Shown here: piece by piece, positions 12,003-24,968 of the stretch | How the letters are laid out: each line of letters begins with the position of its first letter | How positions within the stretch are numbered: the stretch's first letter is position 1 | Position numbers and translations under genes: made by a program | Assembly: GCA_034440615.1 (NCBI GenBank) | Contig: JAOTOM010005102.1 | Coordinates: 434,001 to 498,000 of the forward strand | Origin: Ashinkailepas kermadecensis | Lineage: Eukaryota > Arthropoda > Thecostraca > Neolepadidae | Length of the DNA stretch: 64,000 nucleotides | Direction of reading: 5' to 3' | Notes under the pieces: model-generated | Seen by the model: the letters and a program-made list of their open reading frames with translations, nothing else | Told to the model about the DNA's origin: nothing | Databases searched by the model: none

Positions 12003-14639
12003 CTGTCTGTCTGTCTGTCTGTATGTGCCGCTTCAACGCATGCTGTGCGTAAACGGCCGAGCGGATTTCGCTCAAATTTTCACACGTGGTTCGCCGGTAC
12101 GGGGGAAAGATTATGGCGGTGGTTTCGGGTTGCGCGTGTCACGTGCGCACGTGCCACGTGCCGTCAACTGGGGTCATGTCGAAATCAGTTAGCCAGGGCC
12201 ACAGCATATACCACAGGTCGCACGAATGTGAAACTTTGTGCAAACACGCGCCCCACAGGGAAATGCGTGCTTTTGTGGTCGGCGGCCGGGTGCGCCGTAC
12301 CGTGCGACCGCCAGGCGCGTGCATCTGTTTTGAGTTGGGCACCTACGAGCCGAGAGCGCCGCACACTAGAACTATCAAATTTGGTGGACAGGTACCCCGT
12401 CACATGGGCTATCCGGCAATGTACAATTTGTAGGGGTGGGCGAAGCGTAGCGCGTGCTATGCGCTCCGATTCGAGCGACGCCTCCACTCCTGTTTAACAT
12501 GGGGCTGAGACTTATCCCGACGAAAAACGCCACCGCCTTCATATTGGCGCCCGGCTCGGCTCACATCGTGGTGAACGAGGCATGTGTCACACCACGTGAA
12601 AGCCCACAGTGTTGGCTACCCTTTGGGCACAATTTCGGTGCGATCGAGTCAGTGTGCTGCACGTGAGCGACACCGATGTGATGGGAGAACAGGTTGCACC
12701 GAAATCTTCTGTTGTCAATTGGTTTAACGTGTGAAATGTGGATTTTTACGTCCGAATATGATCAAGTTTAGTGCGCCGAATCGGCTCGGTTTCAACCGGC
12801 ATAGCTCGCAAACAAATGGGCCGATCGACACCAAACCGACACCACGGTGTAGCCGAGACAATCTCCAAGCGTGGCAGTGCAAACATTTTTGCCGCAGGTG
12901 ACACGTGCACCCGGAGGAGGGGTGTAAAGAAAAGGTGTCCGTTTTCATCGTTTTTCACGATTGGGTCTGGTGCTGGAAAACGGATGAAAGTGACGGTACG
13001 CCGTTGCTTGCATTATCCAGGTCCAGGTACCGGCTACAGTTTTCCCATTCACTATCTACACCTGACATGTGCCAGGTGTCAGCCATCGCGACGAGAGTGA
13101 CAAGTGTCGTGACCCGCAAAACAGGTTCTGCTTCCCACCCTATCCAAGCCCCTGCCAGGACTCATTTTGGATGAAAAGTGGTATGCACGCATAGCCCCAA
13201 CTGTTGTGATTCCCACGATACCTTTAGATTTTCCCCATCGAAACTACTTTTCCTACAATCAAGACTACCCTAAAGCATTACCAAATGTCATTTTCGGGCC
13301 TCTCAACCGGCTCATTGCATCGACGGATCGATGGGTTTCCTGGAACCAACTTCATCGGTCGAAAATTATGCAGGTCGCACGTGCTTCCACACCAGCCAAG
13401 CTACCGTGGCAAGGATTCTATATAGATGAATATATCTTATGGTGCATGGAGAGATATACAGCTGTGTTATAAGGAATATGGAAAGGATATTGGAAAAAGG
13501 GCAGGGCAAATCAGATCAACTGACGTCTGCTTGGGTCAGGTCATATCGGATCAGGTCATGATAGGCTAGGCTAGGTGTGGTGGCATTCGGTTAGGTTGCG
13601 TAGGGTGGGGTCTGGTTGGGTTTGGTTGGGTTAGGCTAGGTTAATGCAGATTAGTTTATTTCATGTTATCTCGGTTCAGATCAGCTTGGGGGGGGGGGGT
13701 ATCCTACGCGGTCTATGCGTAATCTATGAATACTTTAACGACGTCAGTCGCTCGTGCTGCCACGCCAGCCAAGCTACCGTGAGAAGGATTTGCTAGGGGA
13801 AAGTAACTTACGCTGCATACCGGGAATTGCAGCTGTGCTATAGGGAGTATGTAAATGAAGGTAGGAAAGGGCAGAGGTCAGACCAAATGTGGATTGCTAA
13901 AGGTTAGGTCATGTCATGTTGGGTTAGATTATGTTAGGTTAGGTCACGTTACATTGAGTTATGTTAAGCCAGGTGAGTTTAGCTAATTAATACAGGCCCT
14001 GCTTCGCACCCTATCAGAGTCTCTGTCATGCACTATTTTGTATCAAAGTAGTATGCACGCCTGGTCCCAACTGCTGTGCTTCCCACGATACCTTTAGATT
14101 TTCCCCATCGAAACTACTTTTCCTATAATCAAGGCTGCCCTGAAACACCACCAAACATCATGTTCGACCTTCTCAGCCGGCTTATTGCATCGATGGATCG
14201 ATGGGTTTGCTGGAGCCAACTTCATCGGTTGTGCAAATTTTACGGTCGACTGCTGTCACACTAGCCAAGCTATCGTGGGAAAGATTCTATACGTGAATGT
14301 AACTTGTGGTTCATACAGGAAAATTGTAGCTATGTTAATGCGCGTATGGAAAATATGCTGTGAAAGGGCAGGATAGGTCAGGTTAAATAAAGTCTCCTTG
14401 GGTCAGATCAGGTCAGGTCAAGTTAGGTTGAGGTAGGTTAGGCTAGGTTAGGTTAGGTTTGTTAGGTTTGGTTAGGTTTGTTTAGGTTTGGTTAGGTTAG
14501 GTTAGGTTGGGTTATGCTATGATAGGTCAGGCTAGGTTAAGTTAGGCCTACCTAGGATTGGTTAGGCTAGGTTAGTATAGATCATCCAATTTTAGGTTAA
14601 CTCAGTTCAAGTCCGATCGGGAGCATATTGGCCTGGATC
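11825..14639 (+). repeat. array unit U5 (long, tail type Z with a third module)
   Basis: The microsatellite is expanded to a long pure GT run (about 11,975-12,001). The tail contains a G13-like homopolymer at about 13,689 and a third diverged copy of the core-end module (about 13,985-14,390), which accounts for the extra ~500 bp. Confidence 0.9.
14395..14580 (+). repeat. TTAGG-like tract (U5)
   Basis: Mixed GGTTA, GGTTT and GGCTA pentamers just upstream of the next unit hairpin. A matching tract lies at 17,605-17,795 in U6. Confidence 0.75.
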
Positions 14640-17005
14640 GATTTTGAACACACCAACATGGCAGTGGGGTTGGTGTGCATCTAGTTCAAAATCGTAGATT
14701 AAGACTTAGAGTGACGTCAGTCACGATAAGTCTTTATCGGAGATTTATACATGGCGGTCGGTTTTCCAAAGTTGTCGCGAAATGTTTGTCTGTCTGTGTG
14801 TGTGTCTGTCTGTCTGTCTGTATGTGCCGCTTCAACGCATGCTGTGCGAAAACGGCCGAGCGGATTTCGCTCAAATTTTCACACGTGGTTCGTCGGTACG
14901 GGGGAAAGATTATGGCGGTGGTTTCGGGTTGTGCGTGTCACGAGCGCACGTGCCACGTGCCGTCAACTGGGGTCATGTCGAAATCAGTTAGCCAGGGCCA
15001 CAGCATATACCACAGGTCGCACGAATGTGAAACTTTGTGCAAACACGCGCCCCACAGGGAACTGCGTGCTTTTGTGGTCGGCGGCCGGGTGCGCCGTACC
15101 GTGCGACCGCCGGGCGCGTGCATCTGTTTTGAGTTGGGCACCTACGAGCTGAGACCGGCGCGTACTGTAGCCATCAAATTTGGTGGACAGATAGCCCGTC
15201 ACATGGGCTATCCGACAATGTACAATTTGTAGGGGTGGGCGAAGCGTAGCGCGTGCCATGCGCTCCGATTCGAGCGACGCCTCCACTCCTGTTTAACATG
15301 GGGCTGAAACTTATCCCGACGAAAAACGCGACCGCCTCCATATTGGCGCCCGACTCGGCTCACATGGTGGCGAACGAGGGATGTGTCACACCACGTGAAA
15401 GCCCACAGTGTTGGCTACCCCTTGAGCTCAATTTCGGTGCAATCGAGTCAGTGTGCTGCACGTGAGCGACACCGATGTGATGGGAGAACGGGTTGCGCCG
15501 AAATCCTCCGTCGTCAATTGGTTTAGCATGTAAAACGGGGATTTTTAAGTCGGAATATGATGAATTTTCGTGCGCCGAATCGGCTCGGTTTCAATCGGCA
15601 TAGCTCACAAACAAATGGGCCGATCGACACCAAACCGACAGCACGGTGTAGCCGAGACAATCTCCAAGCGTGGCAGTGCAAACATTTTTGCCGCACGTGA
15701 CACGTGCACCCGGAGGAGGGGTGTAAAGAAAAGGTGTCCACTTTCATCGTTTTTCACGATTGGGTCTGGTGCTGGAAAACGGATGAAAGTGACGGTACGC
15801 CGTTACTTGCATTACCCAGGTCCATGTACCGGCCACAGTTTTCCCATTCACTATCTACACCTGCCATGAGCCAGGTGTCAGCCATCGCGACGAGAGTGAC
15901 AAGTGTCGTGACCCGAAAAACGGGTTCTGCTTCCCACCATATCCAAGCCCCTGCCAGGACTCATTTTGGATGGAAAGTAGTATGCACGCATAGCCCCAAC
16001 TGTTGTGATTCCTGCGATACGTTTAGATTTTCCCCATCTAAAATAATTGTCCTACAATCAAGACTGCCCTGAAGCATTACCAAACGTCATTTTCGGCCTT
16101 CTCAGCTGGCTCATTGTATCGATGGATCGGTGGGTTTCCTGGAACCAACTTCATCGGTCGAAAATTATGCAGGTCGCACGTGCTTCCACACCAGCCAAGC
16201 TACCGTGGCAAGGATTCTATATAGATGAATATATCTTATGGTGCATGGAGAGATATACAGCTGTGTTATAAGGAATATGGAAAGGAAATTGGAAAAGGGC
16301 AAGGCAAATCAGATCAAATGACGTCTGCTTGGGTCAGGTCATGTCGGATCAGGTCGTGATAGGCTAGGTTAGGTGTGGTGGCATTCGGTTAGGTTGGGTT
16401 GGGGTAGGCTGGGTTGGATCAGGCTAGGATAATGCAGATTAGTTTATCTCATGTTATCTCGGTTCAGATCAGCTTGGCGGGGGGGGGGGGTATCCTACGC
16501 GGTCTATGTGTAATCTATGAATACTTTAACGAGCAGTCGCTCGTGCTGCCACGCCAGCCAAGCTACCGTGAGAAGGATTTGCTAGGGGAAAGTAACTTAC
16601 GCTGCATACCGGGAATTGCAGCTGTGCAATAGGGAGTATGTAAATGAAGGTAGGAAAGGGCAGAGGTCAGACCAAATGTGGATTGCTAAAGGTTAGGTCA
16701 TGTTATGTTGGGTTAGATTATGTTAGGTTAGGTCACGTTACATTGAGTTATGTTAAGCCAGGTGAGTTTAGCTAATTAATACAGGCCCTGCTTCGCACCC
16801 TATCAGAGTCTCTGTCATGCACTATTTTGTATCAAAGTGGTATGCACGCCTGGTCCCAACTGCTGTGCTTCCCACGATACCCTTAGATTTTCCCCATCGA
16901 AACTACTTTTCCTATAATCAAGGCTGCCCTGAAACACCACCAAACATCATGTTCGACATTCTCAGCCTGCATATTGCATGGATGGATCGATGGGTTTGCT
17001 GGAGC

Positions 17006-17432
17006 CAAGGCTATAGAACACCAGGTAGAACGCTCCGCTTCCCAAAAAGGGAGACGCTTGAGAGGACCATCAATTCTATAAACTTGAGCCGACCAATCAG
17101 CGTTTGACGACCTCCGCCGATCGTGGCAATAGCAAAGGCCGTAGGACAAAACTTGTGGAAGGTATTATCCATATATTATTCCATTTTTTCGTGCTAATTT
17201 TCTACAAAGGCATTCTTGCTACTTTAATCTTGATCTTTAATACTACTTTATCACAATGTCACCGCTGATAGGGGAAACAAATTGGCATTTGTGTGGATAT
17301 CACCGGTTTCGCCGCACTAAAGACAAAATGTGTTGTTTAGACCGACGGAGGTCGTCAAACGCTAATTGGTCGGCTCAAGCGTCTCCCTTTTTTTATCGGA
17401 CTAAAATGCTGGAGCGAACCCCCCCCCCCCTG
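17006..17432. mobile_element. hAT-type MITE with 8-bp target duplication
   Basis: The 427-bp insertion is bounded by direct repeats GCTGGAGC (16,998-17,005 and 17,433-17,440). U5 shows the empty site. Ends are CAAGG...CCCTG, fitting the CA(A/G)GG start and 8-bp duplications of hAT elements. Long subterminal inverted arms: AAAAAGGGAGACGCTTGAG at 17,044 against its complement at about 17,374-17,392, continuing inward as CCGACCAATCAGCGTTTGAC (17,089) against its complement (17,354). The left arm has an extra ~26 bp ending in a second CTTGAG. There is no coding capacity. A C-run sits just inside the right end. Confidence 0.85.
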
Positions 17433-17604
17433 GCTGGAGCCAACTTCATCGGGTGCTAATTTTACGGTCGCACGTGCTGTCACACTAGCCAAGCCATTGT
17501 GGCAAAGATTCTATACGTGAATGTAACTTGTGGTTCATACAGGAAAATTGTAGCTATATTAATGCGCGTATGGAAAATATGCTGTGAAAGGGCAGGATAG
17601 GTCA

Positions 17605-17795
17605 GGTTCAATAAAGTCTCCTTGTGTCAGGTCAGGTCAGGTCAAGTTGGGCTGAGGTAGGTTAGGCTAGGTTAGGTTAGGTTTGGTTAGGTTTGTTTAG
17701 GTTTGGTTAGGTTAGGTTAGGTTATGCTATGATAGGTTAGGCTAGGTTAAGTTAGGCCTACCTAGGATTGGTTAGGCTAGGTTAGGATCATCCAA
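17605..17795 (+). repeat. TTAGG-like tract (U6)
   Basis: The counterpart of the U5 tract, with the same order of pentamer variants and the same GGCCTACCTAGGATTGG segment. Confidence 0.75.
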
Positions 17796-17845
17796 TTTTG
17801 GGTTAACTCAGTTCAAATCCGATCGGGAGCATATTGGCTTGGATC

Positions 17846-20158
17846 GATTTTGAACACTCCAACATTATGGGTGGTTGGTGTGCATCTAGTTCAAAATCGT
17901 AGATTAAGACTTAGAGTGACGTCAGTCACGATAAGTCTTTATCGGAGATTTATACATGGCGGTCGGTTTTCCAAAGTTGTCGGGAAATGTTTGTCTGTGT
18001 GTGTGTGTGTGTGTCTGTCTGTCTGTCTGTATGTGCCGCTTCAACGCATGCTGTGCGTAAACGGCCGAGCGGAATTCGCTCAAATTTTCACACGTGATTC
18101 GCCGGTACGGGGGAAAGATTATGGCGGTGGTTTCGGGTTGCGCGTGTCACGTGCGCACGTGCCACGTGCCGTCAACTGGGGTCATGTCGAAATCAGTTAG
18201 CCAGGGCCACAGCATATACCACAGGTCGCACGAATGTGAAACTTTGTGCAAACACGCGCCCCACAGGGAACTGCGTGCTTTTGTGGTCGGCGGCCGGGTG
18301 CGCCGTACCGTGCGACCGCCACGCGCGTGCATCTGTTTTGAGTTGGGCACCTACGAGTCCGAGAGCGCCGCACTACTAGAACTATCAAATTTGGTGGACA
18401 GGTACCCCGTCACATGGGCTATCCGGCAATGTACAATTTGTAGGGGTGGGCGACGCGTAGCGCGTGCTATGCGCTCCGATTCGAGCAACGCCTCCACTCC
18501 TGTTTAACATGGGGCTGAGACTTATCCCGACGAAAAACGCCACCGCCTTCATATTGGCGCCCGGCTCGGCTCACATCGTGGTGAAAGAGGCATGTGTCAC
18601 ACCAGGTTAAAGCCCACAGTGTTGGCTACCCTTTGGGTACAATTTCGGTGCGATCGAGTCAGTGTGCTGCACGTGAGCGACACCGATGTGATGGTAGAAC
18701 AGGTTGCACCGAAATCTTCTGTTGTCAATTGGTTTAACGTGTGAAACGTGGATTTTTACCTCCGAATATGATCAATTTTCGTGCGCCGAATCGGCTCGGT
18801 TTCAACCGACATAGCTCGCAAACAAATGGGCCGATCGGCACCAAACCGACACCACGGTGTAGCCGAGACAATCTCCAAGCGTGGCAGTGCAAACATTTTT
18901 GCCGCACGTGACACGTGCACCCGGAGGAGGGGTGTAAAGAAAAGGTGTCCACTTTCATCGTTTTTTACGATTGGGTCTGGTGCTGGAAAACGAATAAAAG
19001 TGACGGTACACCGTTGCTTGCATTATCCAGGTCCAGGTACCGGCTACAGGTTTCCCATTCACTATCTACACCTGCCATGTGCCAGGTGTCAGCCATCGCG
19101 ACGAGAGTGACAAGTGTCGTGACCGGTAAAACAGGCTCTGCTTTCCACCCCATCAGCGTCTTGGTCAGGTCACATTTTGAACAAAATGTGGTACGCGCTC
19201 ATAGCGCCAACTGTTGTGATTGCCACGATACCTTTAGATTTTCCACATCGAAACTACATTTCCTGCAATCAAGGCTGCCCTGAAGCATTACCAAACATCA
19301 TTTTCGGGCCTCTCAACCGGCTCATTGCATCGATGGATCGGTGGGTTTGCTGCAACCAACTTCATCGGTTGAAAATTATACAGGTCGCACGTGCTACCAC
19401 GCCAGCCAAGCCACCATGGGATGGATTCTACATTGGTGAATATATCTTCTGGGGTATGGAGAGATATACAGCTGTGTTATAAGGAACATAGAAATGAAAT
19501 TGGAAAAGGGCAGGGCAAATCAGATCAAATGAAGTCTGAATAGGTCAGGTCATGTCAGGTCAGGTCCTGTTAGGCTAGGTTAGGTTTTGTTGTATTGGGT
19601 CAGGTTATGTTGGGTTGGGTTAGGCTAGGTTAATGCAGATTAGTTAATTTCGTGTTGCATCTGTTCGGAGCAACTTGGGGTGGGGGTATCCTACACGATC
19701 TATACATAAGCTATGCATACTTTTACGATCAATCGCTCGTGCTGCCACGCCAGCCAAGCTACCGTGAGAATAATTGGCTAGGTGAATGTAACTTACTCTG
19801 CATACGAGGAATTGCAGCTGTGCTATAGGAAGTATGGAAATGAAGGTAGGCGGGAGCAGGGAAGGTCAGATCAAATGATGTTTGCTTAGGTCAGGTCATG
19901 TTAGGTTAAGGATAGGATAGGTTAGGTTTGGTTAAGTTATGTCAGGTTAAGTTATGTTAGGTCAGATTACGTTTGGCTAGGTTGGGTTATGATAGGCTAG
20001 GATACGTTTGGTCAGGTAAGGGTTGGTTAGGTTGGGTTAGGTTAGTGTATGGTAGCTAATTTTTGGCTACTTCCATTAAAATCTGTTCGGGTAGGGGACA
20101 TGGGGGTGGGTGTAATCTCCACTGTGTATGCGTTAGCTATGCATTGAGGTACTTTTAC
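17846..20158 (+). repeat. array unit U7 (tail type Y)
   Basis: Full unit with the U1-type hairpin loop and the U3/U4-type AGGTTAAAGCC core variant, so it is mosaic with respect to those markers. A one-base difference near 18,358 (TACGAGTCCGAG) shifts the short frame that is intact in the other full units. Confidence 0.9.
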
Positions 20159-22470
20159 GATTTTGAACACACCAACATGGTAGTGGGGTTGGTGTGCATC
20201 TAGTTCAAAATCGTAGATTAAGACTTAGAGTGACGTCAGTCACGATAAGTCTTTATCGGAGATTTATACATGGCGGTCGGTTTTCCAAAGTTGTCGGGAA
20301 ATGTTTGTCTGTGTGTGTGTGTGTGTGTCTGTCTGTCTGTCTGTCTGTATGTGCCGCTTCAACGCATGCTGTGCGTAAACGGCCGAGCGGATTTCGCTCA
20401 AATTTTCACACGTGATTCGCCGGTACGGGGGAAAGATTATGGCGGTGGTTTCGGGTTGCGCGTGTCACGTGCGCACGTGCCACGTGCCGTCAACTGGGGT
20501 CATGTCGAAATCAGTTAGCCAGGGCCACAGCATATACCACAGATCGCACGAATGTGAAACTTTGTGCAAACACGCGCCCCACAGGGAAATGCGTGCTTTT
20601 GTGGTCGGCGGCCGGGTGCGCCGTACCGTGCGACCGCCAGGCGCGTGCATCTGTTTTGAGTTGGGCACCTACGAGCTCAGAGCGGCGCGTACTAGAGCCA
20701 TCAAATTTGGTGGACAGGTACCCCGTCACATGGGCTATCCGGCAATGTACAATTTGTAGGGGTGGGCGACGCGTAGCGCGTGCTATGCGCTCCGATTCGA
20801 GCAACGCCTCCACTCCTGTTTAACATGGGGCTGAGACTTATCCCGACGAAAAACGCCACCGCCTTCATATTGGCGCCCGGCTCGGCTCACATCGTGGTGA
20901 ACGAGGCATGTGTCACACCACGTGAAAGCCCACAGTGTTGGCTACCCTTTGGGAGCAATTTCGGTGCGATCGAGTCAGTGTGCTGCACGTGAGCGACACC
21001 GATGTGATGGGAGAACAGGTTGCGCCGAAATCCTCCGTCGTCAATTGGTTTAGCGTGTAAAACGTGGATTTTTACCTCCGAATATGATCAATTTTCGTGC
21101 GCCGAATTGGCTCGGTTTCAACCGGCATAGCTCGCAAACAAATGGGCCGATCGGCACCAAACCGACACCACGGTGTAGCCGAGGCAATCTCGAAGCGTGG
21201 CAGTGCAAACATTTTTGCCGCACGTGGCACGTGCACCCTGAGGAAGGGTGTAAAGAAAAGGCGACCGTTTTCATCGTTTTTCACGATTGGGTCTGGTGCT
21301 GGAAAACGGATGAAAGTGACGGTACACCGTTGCTTGCATTACCCTGGTCCATGTACCGGCTACACTTTCCCCATTGACTATCGGCACCTGCCGTGTGCCA
21401 GGGGTCAGCCATCGCGACGAGAGTGACAAGTGTCGTGACCGGTAAAACGGGCTCTGCTTTCCACCCCATCAGCGTCTTGGTCAGGTCACATTTTGAATAA
21501 AATTTGGTACGCAGCGCATAGCGCCAACTGTTGTGATTGCCACGATACCTTTAGATTTTCCACATCGAAACTACATTTCCTGCAATCAAGGCTGCCCTGA
21601 AGCATTGCCAAACAACATTTTCGGGCCTCTCAACCGGATCATTGCATCGATGGATCGGTGGGTTTCCTGGAACCAACTTCATCGGTTGAAAATTATACAT
21701 GTCGCACGTGCTACCACGCCAGCCAAGCCACCATGGGAAGGATTCCACATTGGTGAATATATCTTCTGGTGTATCGAGAGATATACAGCTGTGTTAAAAA
21801 GAATATATAAGTGAAATTGAAAAAGGGCAGGGCAAATCAGATCAAATGAAGTCTGAATAGGTCAGGTCATGTCAGGTCAGGTCCTGTTAGGTTAGGTTAG
21901 GTTTGGTTGTATTTGGTTGAGTTATGTTGGGTTGGGTTAGGCTAGGTTAATGCAGATTAGTTAATTTTGTGGTACCTCGGTTCAGTTCAACTTGGGGTGA
22001 GGGTATCCTACACGATCTATGCATAAGCTATGCATGCTTTTACGATCAATCGCTCGTGTTGCCACGCCAGCCAAGCTACCGTGAGAAGAACTGACTAGGT
22101 GAATGCAACTTACTCTACATATCGGGAATTGCAGCTGTGCTAGAGGAAGTATGGAAAGGAAGGTAGGCGAGAGCAGGGAAGGTCCGATCAAATGATGTTT
22201 GCTTAGGTCAGGTCATGTTAGGTTAAGGATAGGCTAGGTTAGGTTTGGTTAAGTTATGTTAGGTCAGATTACGTTTGGCTAGGTTATGTTATGATAGGCT
22301 AGGATACGTTTGGTCAGGTTAGGTTAGGTTAGGCTAGGTTAGGTTGGGTTAGGTTAGTGTATGGTAGCTAATTTTTGGCTACCTCAATTAAAATATGCTC
22401 GGGTAGGGGACATGGGGGTGGGTGCAATCTCCACTGTGTATGCGTTAGCTATGCATTGAGGTACTTTTAC
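20159..22470 (+). repeat. array unit U8 (tail type Y)
   Basis: Full unit. The core reads ACGTGAAAGCC. The tail contains an uninterrupted copy of the giant element's target site at about 21,953-21,965. Confidence 0.9.
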
Positions 22471-24786
22471 GATTTTGAACACACCAACATGGCAGTGGGG
22501 TTGGTGTGCATCTAGTTCAAAATCGTAGATTAAGACTTAGAGTGACGTCAGTCACGATAAGTCTTTATCGGAGATTTATACATGGCGGTCGGTTTTCCAA
22601 AGTTGTCGCGAAATGTTTGTCTGTCTGTGTGTCTGTCTGTCTGTCTGTCTGTATGTGCCGCTTCAACGCATGCTGTGCGTAAACGGCCGAGCGGATTTCG
22701 CTCAAATTTTCACACGTGGTTCGCCGGTACGGGGGAAAGATTATGGCGGTGGTTTCGGGTTGCGCGTGTCACGTGCGCACGTGCCACGTGCCGTCAACTG
22801 GGGTCATGTCGAAATCAGTTAGCCAGGGCCACAGCATATACCACAGGTCGCACGAATGTGAAACTTTGTGCAAACACGCGCCCCACAGGGAACTGCGTGC
22901 TTTTGTGGTCGGCGGCCGGGTGCGCCGTACCGTGCGACCGCCAGGCGCGTGCATCTGTTTTGAGTTGGGCACCTACGAGCTGAGAGCGGCGCGTACTAGA
23001 GCCATCAAATTTGGTGGACAGGTACCCCGTCACATGGGCTATCCGGCAATGTACAATTTGTAGGGGTGGGCGACGCGTAGCGCGTGCTATGCGCTCCGAT
23101 TCGAGCGACGCCTCCACTCCTGTTTAACATGGGGCTGAGACTTATCCGGACGAAAAACGCCACCGCCTTCATATTGGCGCCCGGCTCGGCTCACATCGTG
23201 GTGAACGAGGCATGTGTCACACCACGTGAAAGCCCACAGTGTTGGCTACCCTTTGGGAGCAATTTCGGTGCGATCGAGTCAGTGTGCTGCACGTGAGCGA
23301 CACCGATGTGATGGGAGAACAGGTTGCACCGAAATCTTCTGTTGTCAATTGGTTTAACGTGTAAAACGTGGATTTTTACGTCCGAATATGATCAATTTTC
23401 GTGCGCCGAATCGGCTCGGTTTCAACCGGCATAGCTCGCAAACAAATGGGCCGATCGGCACCAAACCGACACCACGGTGTAGCCGCGACAATCTCCAAGC
23501 GTGGCAGTGCAAACATGTTTGCCGCACGTGGCACGTGCACCCGGATGAGGGGTGTAAAGAAAAGGTGTCCACTTTCATCGTTTTTTACGATTGGGTATGG
23601 TGCTGGAAAACGGATGATAGTGACGGTACGCCTTTGTTTGCATTACCCAGGTCCATGTACCGGCTACACTTTTCCCATTGACTATCGGCACCTGCCGTGT
23701 GCCAGGGGTCAGCCGTCGCGACGAGAGGGACAAGTGTCGTGACCCGCAAGACAGGCTCTGCTTTCCACCCCATCAGCGTCTTGGTCAGTTCACATTTTGA
23801 ATAAAATGTGGTACCCGCGCATAGCGCCAACTGTTGTGATTGCCACGATACCTTTAGATTTTCCCCATCGAAACTACATTTCCTGCAATCAAGGCTGCCC
23901 TGAAGCATTACCAAACATCATTTTCGGGCATCTCAACCGGCTCATTGCATGGATGGATCGGTGGATTTGCTGGAACCAACTTCATCGGTTGAAAATTATG
24001 CAGGTCGCACGTGCTACTCCGCCAGCCAAGCCACCATGGGAAGGATTCTACATTGGTGAATATATCTTCTGGTGTATGGAGAGATATACAGCTGTGTTAT
24101 AAGGAATATGGAAATGAAATTGGAAAAGGGCAGGGCAAATCAGATCAAATGAAGTCTGAATAGGTCAGGTCATGTCAGGTCAGGTCCTGTTAGGCTAGGT
24201 TAGGTTTGGTTGTATTGGGTACAGGTTATGGTTGGGTTGGGTTAGGCTAGGTTAATGCAGATTAGTTAATTTCGTGTTACATCGGTTCAGAGCAACTTGG
24301 GGTGGGGGGTATCCTACACGATCTATACATAAGCTATGCATACTTTTACGATCAATCGCTCGTGCTGCCACGCCAGCCAAGCTACCGTGAGAAGAATTTG
24401 CTAGGTGAATGTAACTTGCTCTGCATACCGGGAATTGCAGCTGTGCTATATGAAGTATGGATTTGAAGGTAGGCGAGAGCAGGGAAGGTCAGATCAAATG
24501 TTGTTTGCTTAGGTCAGGTCATGTTAGGTTAAGGATAGGCTAGGTTAGGTTTGGTTAAGTTATGTCAGGTTAAGTTATGTTAGGTCAGATTACGTTTGGC
24601 TGTTAGTGGGTTATGATAGGCTAGGATACGTTTGGTCAGGTTTTAAGGGGTTAGGTTAGGTTGGGTTAGGTTAGTGAATGGTAGCTAATTTTTGGCTACT
24701 TCCATTAAAATTTGATCGGGTAGGGGACATGGGGTGGGTGTAATCTCCACTGTGTATGCGTTAGCTATGCATTGAGGTACTTTTAC
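22471..24786 (+). repeat. array unit U9 (tail type Y)
   Basis: Full unit. Uninterrupted target site at about 24,258. A small rearrangement (TGTTAGTGGG, about 24,600) disturbs the TTAGG-like tail. Confidence 0.9.
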
Positions 24787-24929
24787 GATTTTGAACACAC
24801 CAACATGGCAGTGGGGTTGGTGTGCATCTAGTTCAAAATCGTAGATTAAGACTTAGAGTGACGTCAGTCACGATAAGTCTTTATCGGAGATTTATACATG
24901 GCGGTCGGTTTTCCAAAGTTGTCGCGAAA

Positions 24930-24968
<39 letters not shown>

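Larger units (their letters stand above)
14640..17845 (+). repeat. array unit U6 (longest, tail type Z, interrupted by a MITE)
   Basis: It has the same three-module tail as U5, with a G-run at about 16,478, plus a 427-bp insertion in the third module (17,006-17,432), which explains its 3.2-kb length. U5 provides the uninterrupted version of the site (around 14,208-14,225). Confidence 0.9.
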
